Positions 22,835 through 28,558 of a DNA stretch of 28,558 nt are shown piece after piece. Both the position numbers and the translations under genes were made by a program. Source of the stretch: UBA1206 sp045643125 (GTDB lineage Bacteria > Bacillota > Clostridia > Oscillospirales > CAG-382). Where the stretch lies: positions 1 to 28,558 of the forward strand of contig JAZUKE010000063.1 of the NCBI GenBank assembly GCA_045643125.1, given 5' to 3'. Within the stretch, counting starts at the first letter, position 1, and every line of letters starts with the position of its first letter. The notes under the pieces were generated by a model. That model made no database searches, was not told the origin of the DNA, and saw only the letters and a program-made list of their open reading frames with translations.

Positions 22835-22854
22835 ACGATTTTTGAATATATAAT
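22826..22854 (+). promoter_or_regulatory. sigma-A promoter of the COG2426 exporter gene
   Basis: TTGACA (22826-22831), 17 bases, TATAAT (22849-22854). The -35 box is the last two sense codons of sigK. It keeps the downstream genes active whether or not the element is present. Confidence 0.88.
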
Positions 22855-22887
22855 AGGGTGTAATAAAACAAACGGAAGTATTTTTCT

Positions 22888-23364
22888 ATGCTTATAAAAT
22901 GTCTGTCTGTGCTCGGCATAAGTATGGTGCCGGTCATAGAGCTGCGCGGCGCCATCCCCATCGGCGTGCGTGCGCTCGGTCTGAATTTCTGGCTCGTCGT
23001 CGCCATCGCCATTGTCGGCAACCTCATCCCCATACCGTTCCTCATCGTTTACGGCAGGCGCGTGCTTGAATATTTCGCCTCTTTCGAAAAGTTCGGAAAG
23101 CCTTTCCGCTGGATATTGTCGCTTGGCGAAAAGAAGGTCGCCAAGATGAAAAAAACGCTGTTCGTGGCGCTCTGGCTCTTCGTGGCGGTGCCTTTGCCCG
23201 GTACGGGCGCTTGGACGGGCGCGCTCGTCGCGCTGACGCTCAACCTCAAACTGCGCGAATCTTTCCCGGCAATCGCTCTCGGCGTTTTCTCCGCCGGCGT
23301 TATCGTTTCCGTCGCTTCTTACATCGACAAGATCGCGGCTTTTGTTACGTCTCTTTTTGCATAA
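22888..23364 (+). CDS. COG2426 small membrane exporter family protein
   Basis: A 158-residue integral membrane protein of the putative small multidrug export family. Features include MVPVIELRGAIPIG near the N-terminus, a long hydrophobic helix ending NLIPIPFLIVYGRRVLEY, and the conserved VAVPLPGTGAWTGALVA segment. These re-entrant-like motifs are shared with DedA-type proteins. The ribosome binding site is weak (GGAAG). It is followed at 40 bases by the fused isomerase gene without a terminator, so the two may form an operon. Actual substrates are not established for this family. Confidence 0.85.
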   Translation: MLIKCLSVLGISMVPVIELRGAIPIGVRALGLNFWLVVAIAIVGNLIPIPFLIVYGRRVLEYFASFEKFGKPFRWILSLGEKKVAKMKKTLFVALWLFVAVPLPGTGAWTGALVALTLNLKLRESFPAIALGVFSAGVIVSVASYIDKIAAFVTSLFA

Positions 23365-23404
23365 ACGCAATTCTTATAAAAAAATATAAAGGAAGGTAAT
23401 CAAA

Positions 23405-25099
23405 ATGGAAAAAAGATTCAAAATCGGCGTTATGACCGATTCGTTCAGAACTCCGTTCGCCGTTTCGCTTGACAAAGCGGTAGAAGTCGGAGCCGAGGGC
23501 ATCCAGCTTTACGTCACAAGCGGAGAAATGCTCTATTCCTCCTTCACTCCCGAAAAGATCGCAGAGACCAACCGTCTTCTCAAGGAACACGGACTTGTCG
23601 TTTCAGCCGTTTGCGGCGATTTCGGCGGTCACGGCTTTGAAAGCGAAGAAGAAAACAAGTGGAAGATCCCCGCTTCCAAGCAGGTCGCAGACCTTGCAAA
23701 AGCACTCGGAAGCAAAGTCGTCACCACTCATATCGGCGTAGTTCCCGCTGACAAGGGCGGCAATTACGAAAGAATGAAAGCCGCCTGCAAGGAAATAGGC
23801 GACTACGGCGCAGCCATCGGCGTTACTTTCGCCATTGAAACAGGCCCCGAAAAACCCGAAACTCTCCGTGATTTCATCATCGACGTAGACTCCAAGGGTA
23901 TCGGCGTCAACTTCGACCCCGCAAACCTCGTTATGGTCACCGGTGCCGATCCCGTTGAAGGTGTCCGCACTCTCAAGGATTTCATCGTTCACACCCACGC
24001 AAAAGACGGCGTTATGCTTCAGCAGACCGAGCCCAGAAAGATCTACACCTTCTTTGCCGAAGGCGGCATCGAAGACCTCAGAATGGAAGACTATTTCAAA
24101 GAACTTCCTCTCGGCGAAGGCAAAGTCGATTTCAACGCTTATTTCAAAGCACTTGACGAGATCGGCTATCACGGCTTCCTCACTATCGAACGCGAATGCG
24201 GCGCCGATCCGTTTGCGGACATAAAGAAAGCCGCCGACTTCCTGGGAGAAAGAGCGACAGTCAAGCTCGTCGGCTTCATCGACCATTATCTTGACGAGTG
24301 GCACGCAAATAACTATCCGCAGTTCCTCAAAGACGCTGCCGGCGACGAATTCAAGGTCGCTTACGCTTATGCCGAAATGGACAGCCCCAAGACCGGCGTC
24401 ACGACCGATCAGTGGTGCGAAAAGTACGGCGTTCAGAGATGCAATACCATCGAAGAACTCGTTGCAAAATCAGACCGCATCATCGTTCTTTCCCCGGATA
24501 ACCCCGAAAGACACTGGGATCTTTGCCAGCTTCCGCTCAGAAGCAAAAAGCTCGTTTACGTTGACAAGACCTTTGCGCTTTCCAAGAAAGTGGCTCAGGA
24601 CATAGTTGACCTCGGCGAAGCCAACGATACCCCGTTCTTCTCCTCCTCCGCTCTCCGTTTTGCTACCGAACTCAAAGGCTTCCCCACGGATGATATCGCT
24701 TTCGTTTCTTCCAGAGGTCCCGGCGACTACGAGATCTACGCCATCCATCAGCTTGAACCTATCGTCATTCTTATGGGCAGCAAGGTCAAACGTGTTATGG
24801 CTGTCGGCGCAGGTCAGCATCAGACCTTCGTTATCGAATTTGAAGGCGACAGACGCGCCATTATGACTCACTACGGCTGGCAGGGCCCCGATTTCTGTAT
24901 GACCGTCAGCTACAAGGACGGCAGCACGAAGATGATCAACCAGATGTCGAACACGTTCCCCAACTTTATGCTCGACCTCTGCGACTTCTTCCGCACCGGC
25001 GATATCAAAGCTAAACACGACGATACCGTCGCCATTATGGGTATCATCGAAGCCATCCACAAAGCTGTCAAAGCTCCGTGCGAATGGATCGAAGTGTGA
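23405..25099 (+). CDS. fused sugar isomerase/epimerase and Gfo/Idh/MocA-like protein
   Basis: A 564-residue protein that appears to join two domains. Residues 1-285 are a xylose-isomerase-like TIM barrel: IGVMTDSF, VVTTHIG, AIETGPE, GVNFDPANL, IVHTHAKDG, and HGFLTIERECG, giving the Glu, Asp, His, Glu metal ligands. Residues of about 285-564 resemble the Gfo/Idh/MocA oxidoreductase fold: a Rossmann-like start VKLVGFIDHY, IIVLSPDNPERH, KLVYVDKTFALS, then a beta-sheet domain. The dinucleotide-binding GxGxxG is not evident, so this half may not bind NAD(P). No frameshift is seen at the joint. GGAAGG precedes the ATG. A role in inositol or rare-sugar interconversion is plausible; the substrate is unknown. 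Confidence 0.78.
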   Translation: MEKRFKIGVMTDSFRTPFAVSLDKAVEVGAEGIQLYVTSGEMLYSSFTPEKIAETNRLLKEHGLVVSAVCGDFGGHGFESEEENKWKIPASKQVADLAKALGSKVVTTHIGVVPADKGGNYERMKAACKEIGDYGAAIGVTFAIETGPEKPETLRDFIIDVDSKGIGVNFDPANLVMVTGADPVEGVRTLKDFIVHTHAKDGVMLQQTEPRKIYTFFAEGGIEDLRMEDYFKELPLGEGKVDFNAYFKALDEIGYHGFLTIERECGADPFADIKKAADFLGERATVKLVGFIDHYLDEWHANNYPQFLKDAAGDEFKVAYAYAEMDSPKTGVTTDQWCEKYGVQRCNTIEELVAKSDRIIVLSPDNPERHWDLCQLPLRSKKLVYVDKTFALSKKVAQDIVDLGEANDTPFFSSSALRFATELKGFPTDDIAFVSSRGPGDYEIYAIHQLEPIVILMGSKVKRVMAVGAGQHQTFVIEFEGDRRAIMTHYGWQGPDFCMTVSYKDGSTKMINQMSNTFPNFMLDLCDFFRTGDIKAKHDDTVAIMGIIEAIHKAVKAPCEWIEV

Positions 25100-25106
25100 G
25101 TTAAAG

Positions 25107-25134
25107 AATTACAAATTACAAATTGCAAATGCCA
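25107..25134. repeat. AATTACA heptad repeats
   Basis: Four head-to-tail heptads AATTACA, AATTACA, AATTGCA, AATGCCA follow the stop codon of the fused isomerase gene. AATTACA AATTACA also occurs at 1088-1101. Confidence 0.6.
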
Positions 25135-25143
25135 AATTAAGGA

Positions 25144-25183
25144 AAAGGATTTTCGGGGCAACCCCCGAAAATCCTTTGCTTTT
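25144..25183. terminator. strong bidirectional terminator hairpin
   Basis: A 15-bp perfect stem (25144-25158 against 25163-25177, loop CAAC) is followed by GCTTTTT. It separates the converging isomerase and SGNH hydrolase genes. Confidence 0.85.
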
Positions 25184-25184
25184 T

Positions 25185-25212
25185 CTGAAAACTGAAAACT
25201 GAAAACTGAAAA
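25185..25212. repeat. four perfect CTGAAAA tandem repeats
   Basis: Four exact seven-base units CTGAAAA lie between the terminator and the 3' end of the SGNH hydrolase gene. Confidence 0.85.
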
Positions 25213-25220
25213 CTTCCCCG

Positions 25221-27143
25221 TTATTTCGCTTTCTTCTTAACTATGACTACAGCCGCGATCGCTGCGATGACCACAACTGCCGCGACGACGGCGATAATGA
25301 TACCCGTATGGCTTTCGTTGTCGATCGCCGGTTCGGGGGTATCGCTTGCTTCTTCTTTGGACGCTTCTGCGCTCGTTTCTTCGCTTGCTTCTTCGCTCGG
25401 CTCCTCCGGCTCGTCAAGCGCATCGGTGCCGTAGACCTTGATCTCGCTCAGCCAAAGGAAACTGTCGGAAATATCGAAGTCGAATCTGACGTATCTCGCG
25501 TTCACTTCATCCGACAGAACAAGCTCAAAATCGCCTGTTTCCCATATGTCGCCGGTATTTCTGTCCGTTCTTTCGGCGTCACCCGCAGGGGTGAAGTTTT
25601 CGCCGTCGTTTGAAACGGAAACGCTGACCTTTACATCCTTCGGCAGCGGGACCTGCCATATGGAGTTGCCGAACATATCGCATCTGAACGCCTTGACGGC
25701 GAACTTTTCTTCAAGGTCGATCGTTATGCTCATCCCCGTTCCCCGGTAGCAGCCGCATTCAACGGCGTCTCCGGTATTTGCTGTCCTGCCGTCGGTGAAT
25801 TTATAGAGGCAATTTCCGTTTTTGTCGATATCGTACCACAGGTCGTCAAACCATTCGTCTCTCGGAGAAATGTCGCCGCCCGCAGTATACTTCTTGCCTT
25901 CGGAAATGTTGGGGTACTTTTCGGCACCGTCGATGAAAACGTCGCTGTCGCTGTAAGTGACGGGAGTGTACTTTGTCTCTTCGGCTTTCGCGGCACATTC
26001 CTGCAGGCGCTTCACGTCTTCTTCGTCAAGATAAGCGGTGTAGGTGTTGCCAACGGGCGACACGCCGAAAATGGTGTACATAAGCGAACACGCGATAAGG
26101 TAGCTGCCTTCCGCGGAATGGTGGCTGAGGTCTTCGGCGTAAAGGTTTATTTCATTGGGGTAATAGTCCTTGTATGCGTAGATATACGCGACGGCAAGCG
26201 GCGAAACAAGGCAGCCGTATCTCTTGCCGAGTTCGGTATAATTCTTGTAATGCTTTTCGCCGTTGGCGCGCATCTGTTCAAAGGTATCGGCGTAGGAATA
26301 GCGCATATAAAGCACGGGAACTGCTCCGTTTTCCCTTGCAAGCGGAACGAGAACGTCAAGCGCGGGGCTGCTCGTTTCAAATTTTTCGGCAGCGGCGCCC
26401 TGGAAAACTATGTAGTCGTATTTGTTGTTTTTGAGTTTGTTTCTGTACGCCTTGCCTCTTTCGTGGTTTTCGTCGGCAAATTCGGAAAGGTAGGCGCTGC
26501 CGAACGTGCAGTAATCGACCTTTACTTCGATGCCGGCGGCTCTGCAAAGTGCTCTGAATTTGATGGGCGAGCCGTTGAAATACGTTGAGCTGTTGCCCAC
26601 GAAAAGTACGCGCTTTGCGTCGTCGCTGACCTTGGGAGCGCGGTTGTACCAGACCTTGAGCTTCATATTCTCTTTGTCGAACGAAGCGTATATATCGCGG
26701 TCGATCGTCATAGTGGCATTGTAGAGCATCGCGCCTTCCATTGCCTGCGATTTTGCGCTGCCGAGTTTGTTCGTGTTTTTACCTGCGGTAAAAGCGACTG
26801 CAAATCCGTGAGGAGGCACGTTGATGAAGGTCTGGCAGCTGCCGAGCTTGCCGTCCGTATTGGGCATAAGCTGACCGCCCGCTTCGACGATGTGCCCGTC
26901 GGAGTTGAATATCATAACGTCTACCTGTCTGAAATCGTATTCGGAGGTGTTGACCTTGATCTTTTCGTCGGTATCGTTGGGGAAAATGACCAATTCGTTG
27001 GTTTTGAGTTTGCGGTTCAAGCCGTTGACGTCAAATTCATAGACGAATTCAAATGTTTCGTCTTCGCCTTCGGCAAACGAAGCCACGGCTCCGACCGGAA
27101 GCGCAAGCACGATGACGAGGAGCAGAGCGAGCAGTTTTTTCAT
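25221..27143 (-). CDS. secreted SGNH/DUF4886-type hydrolase with discoidin-like domain
   Basis: A 640-residue exported protein. A Sec signal peptide covers residues 1-25 (MKKLLALLLVIVLALPVGAVAS...). After a beta-rich N-terminal region comes an SGNH-like domain at about residues 180-385. It has VLFVGNSSTYFN (nucleophile Ser), DYIVFQGAA, and ending DLSHHSAEGSYL with a catalytic Asp/His pair. Residues of about 430-590 look like an F5/8 type C (discoidin) carbohydrate-binding domain. A Pro/Glu/Ser linker leads to a C-terminal membrane helix and KKKAK tail. It is probably a cell-surface carbohydrate esterase. AGGAGATAATC precedes ATG 27143. The folate transporter gene ends 14 bases upstream, so the two are cotranscribed. 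Confidence 0.8.
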   Translation of the reverse strand: MKKLLALLLVIVLALPVGAVASFAEGEDETFEFVYEFDVNGLNRKLKTNELVIFPNDTDEKIKVNTSEYDFRQVDVMIFNSDGHIVEAGGQLMPNTDGKLGSCQTFINVPPHGFAVAFTAGKNTNKLGSAKSQAMEGAMLYNATMTIDRDIYASFDKENMKLKVWYNRAPKVSDDAKRVLFVGNSSTYFNGSPIKFRALCRAAGIEVKVDYCTFGSAYLSEFADENHERGKAYRNKLKNNKYDYIVFQGAAAEKFETSSPALDVLVPLARENGAVPVLYMRYSYADTFEQMRANGEKHYKNYTELGKRYGCLVSPLAVAYIYAYKDYYPNEINLYAEDLSHHSAEGSYLIACSLMYTIFGVSPVGNTYTAYLDEEDVKRLQECAAKAEETKYTPVTYSDSDVFIDGAEKYPNISEGKKYTAGGDISPRDEWFDDLWYDIDKNGNCLYKFTDGRTANTGDAVECGCYRGTGMSITIDLEEKFAVKAFRCDMFGNSIWQVPLPKDVKVSVSVSNDGENFTPAGDAERTDRNTGDIWETGDFELVLSDEVNARYVRFDFDISDSFLWLSEIKVYGTDALDEPEEPSEEASEETSAEASKEEASDTPEPAIDNESHTGIIIAVVAAVVVIAAIAAVVIVKKKAK

Positions 27144-27157
27144 AATGATTATCTCCT

Positions 27158-28327
27158 TTACTTCTTTCTGTATTTATCAAGTGCCGTATTGAATGCGCCG
27201 TACAGTATGGTTATGATATACGCCTGAACGAGGCAGACCACGACGCCTTCGACGGCTCTCGGTATCCACACGACAAGGAACGAATACTTCGCCCAGGTGT
27301 CCGCCATAGTCAGTTCTTTGAGGATGAACGTATTGAGCGTGGTGACGACAAGTTCGGACGAGAATATGGCAACGAATATGCGAAGCCCGTAATTCTCTTT
27401 CTTCCCCTTTTTGGCGTTTGCCGCCGCGATGAAATACTCGATGATCGCTGTCGCAAGCCCGAAAACACCTACGAGCGTCAGCCAGAACGTGGCAAAGTTG
27501 CGGTAAGACGCAAGGTTTTTGCCGAAATTGTTATCGGAAGCAAGCACGAATCCGCTTTCTTTAAGTGCCGCGACGGTTTCTGTCACGGCTTCTTCGTATG
27601 TGACGACCTCCACACCCGCTTTTTCAAGCACGTCCCTGTACGCCGCGTCTTTCGGGATGCAGACGGTTTTCACGTTTTCGCCGACAGTCGGTGACGTGAC
27701 CTTTATATTGGCTTTGACGCCGCCGTCATCGAGCGAGGACGGTATCTTTACGGTCTCCGTGTCCGGGAGAGCGGAAAGCGTGTAATTATCGGTGTTGTTC
27801 ACCCTGTCGGTGACAAGGCGGGTGACGAACGAAGCGTCGCCGTTTTTGACGAAAGCCTTTGACGGCATTTCATCCGCGGAAGCGTAAACGCCGCCCTTTA
27901 TTCCGTCAGACGCAAGGCAGGCGTAAAATACGATGCCGATGACGGTGATGACCGCGAAAAATCCGACGAAAACTCGGCGCAGTTTTTTGTTTTCGGTCTT
28001 GGCGAAGGCAAGCCAGATAAGCCCTTTGATAAATCCGCCCGCAAACGCCGTGAGCGTGAAAAGCGGGTTGTAGCCGCCCGACGGAGCGATTATGCAGCCG
28101 ATTATGTCCGACGCGGCTGACGAAAGTCCGCCGAAAAGCGGCCCGAACAGAAACGCGGGGAACGCGGTGAATATGCCGCTGAGCCCGACCTTCATTCCCT
28201 CTCCTCCGAAAAGCGGGACGGAAAGAGAAAACAGTTTGCACAGCGCCGCAAGCCCTATGAACATCGCCGTCAGAGTGAGACGCTCGACGTTTGACCTGAC
28301 GCTTTGCTTCGTGAACAATTTTTTCAT
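27158..28327 (-). CDS. folT: folate-type ECF transporter S component with large insertion
   Basis: A 389-residue membrane protein from ATG 28327 (MKKLFTKQSV); an upstream in-frame start at 28384 falls inside the regulatory leader and is rejected. The first 130 residues match folate-family S components: TLTAMFIGLAALCKLF, MKVGLSGIFTAFPAFLFGPLFGG, SDIIGCIIAPSGGYNPLFTLTA. A helix then leads to an apparently extracytoplasmic domain (about residues 150-285), after which three more membrane segments follow. Ordinary S components have about 170-200 residues, so the insertion doubles the size. No EcfA or EcfT genes are adjacent; it would use a shared energising module. A tetrahydrofolate riboswitch upstream supports folate as the ligand. 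Confidence 0.85.
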   Translation of the reverse strand: MKKLFTKQSVRSNVERLTLTAMFIGLAALCKLFSLSVPLFGGEGMKVGLSGIFTAFPAFLFGPLFGGLSSAASDIIGCIIAPSGGYNPLFTLTAFAGGFIKGLIWLAFAKTENKKLRRVFVGFFAVITVIGIVFYACLASDGIKGGVYASADEMPSKAFVKNGDASFVTRLVTDRVNNTDNYTLSALPDTETVKIPSSLDDGGVKANIKVTSPTVGENVKTVCIPKDAAYRDVLEKAGVEVVTYEEAVTETVAALKESGFVLASDNNFGKNLASYRNFATFWLTLVGVFGLATAIIEYFIAAANAKKGKKENYGLRIFVAIFSSELVVTTLNTFILKELTMADTWAKYSFLVVWIPRAVEGVVVCLVQAYIITILYGAFNTALDKYRKK

Positions 28328-28360
28328 AAAAAAACACCTCTCGATATACTTGCAGAGAGG
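28328..28360 (-). terminator. riboswitch expression platform: hairpin over the folT ribosome binding site
   Basis: On the minus strand, CCTCTC (28355-28360) pairs with GAGAGG (28337-28342), followed by TG and seven T residues running into the ATG. The 3' arm is the Shine-Dalgarno sequence of folT. It can therefore act as a terminator, a translation block, or both. Confidence 0.75.
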
Positions 28361-28385
28361 CCGATTCCGTGTACGGGCATTCACC

Positions 28386-28488
28386 CGATGCAGCGGGATG
28401 CAAAGAGATCACCGCCGGAAAACCGTTCGTCCGTGTGACAACTCCCCGTTCACAAGGCACTGTACGCAATCTCTTTTACTCTGCGCAC
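28386..28488 (-). ncRNA. tetrahydrofolate (THF) riboswitch aptamer
   Basis: Read on the minus strand, the leader shows the THF class I layout: GCAGAGTA, then GAGAUUGCG pairing with a later GGUGAUCUC, a central arm with GUGAACGGGG and UUGUCACAC, and the highly conserved closing UUUGCAUCC followed by CGCUGC, which re-pairs with GCAG of the start. It lies between a consensus promoter and a folate-family transporter, as in known examples. Exact ends are approximate. Confidence 0.88.
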
Positions 28489-28490
28489 AC

Positions 28491-28519
28491 ATTGTATATC
28501 ATTTTTGCGCCCGTGTCAA
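28491..28519 (-). promoter_or_regulatory. sigma-A promoter of the riboswitch/folT operon
   Basis: Minus-strand TTGACA (28514-28519), 17 bases, TACAAT (28491-28496). Transcription would start just before the aptamer. The last 40 bases of the window (28520-28558) hold nothing I can identify. Confidence 0.85.
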
Positions 28520-28558
28520 CGGTTTTGACGTGTTTTTAACTTTTTTTGTTCAAAACTA

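Noticed and set aside
25186..25213. CTGAAAA repeats as plasmid-type iterons or an origin
   Set aside because: Units are only seven bases and lie between converging host genes, with no replication protein nearby.
28325..28384. N-terminal extension of the folT-like protein to 28384
   Set aside because: It would translate the riboswitch expression platform; the ATG at 28327 has the Shine-Dalgarno sequence and the family-like N-terminus.
1..28558. tRNA or rRNA genes, including a tRNA as integration target
   Set aside because: No cloverleaf or rRNA-like sequence was recognised; the element's target is sigK.

Overview
The window looks like a chromosome segment of a spore-forming, low-to-mid GC Firmicute of the class Clostridia, probably a gut lineage. 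It holds sporulation genes (a SpoVAC-like protein and sigK), sigma-A type promoters with TTGACA/TATAAT boxes, GGAGG ribosome binding sites, a tetrahydrofolate riboswitch and lipoprotein-type solute-binding proteins. Most of it is ordinary host chromosome with balanced base composition. Intergenic gaps there carry 7-base-period repeats and small palindromes.

Left host arm (1 to about 11.7 kb): a glycerophosphodiester phosphodiesterase (minus strand); a lipoprotein with an Ig-like domain; a three-gene sugar ABC importer (binding protein, fused double ATPase, permease) ending at a strong terminator; a MATE exporter (minus); a decayed MscS channel gene; a SpoVAC-like protein (minus); an AMP-forming acyl ligase with an acyl carrier protein; then the first 210 codons of sigK, the late mother-cell sporulation sigma factor.

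Centre (about 11,745 to 22,758): an AT-rich element of about 11.0 kb that interrupts sigK. The last 24 codons of sigK lie at 22,760-22,834, in the frame needed to restore a 234-residue sigma-K with an intact SRSYVSRIEK helix. The element ends in a large serine recombinase gene that stops 15 bases before the 4-base core GTTT shared by the two junctions. Joining the element's ends recreates a palindrome centred on GT, as expected of a serine-integrase attP. This makes it a skin-like sigK-intervening element, inserted in the DNA-recognition helix codons near the 3' end of the gene. Its cargo is a primase/SF3 helicase, divergent Cro/CI-type regulators, an endonuclease III-like glycosylase, a coiled-coil protein, a possible HEPN-type protein, a small resolvase, a Cys-phosphatase, a further XRE regulator, a structured leader with a 14-codon peptide, and a small ORF overlapping the recombinase. 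No capsid, tail, relaxase or conjugation gene was seen.

Right host arm (22.8 to 28.6 kb): a small COG2426 membrane exporter whose -35 box lies in the last codons of sigK; a fused sugar isomerase/oxidoreductase-like protein; and, on the minus strand, a riboswitch-controlled folate-type ECF substrate-binding membrane protein followed at 14 bases by a secreted SGNH/DUF4886 hydrolase.

The main inference is developmental gene rearrangement: sigma-K can only be made whole in cells where the element is cut out. A sigma-E-like promoter, a hairpin over the sigK ribosome binding site and a hydrophobic pro-sequence would add further layers of control. All assignments are from reading the sequence; no database search was run.
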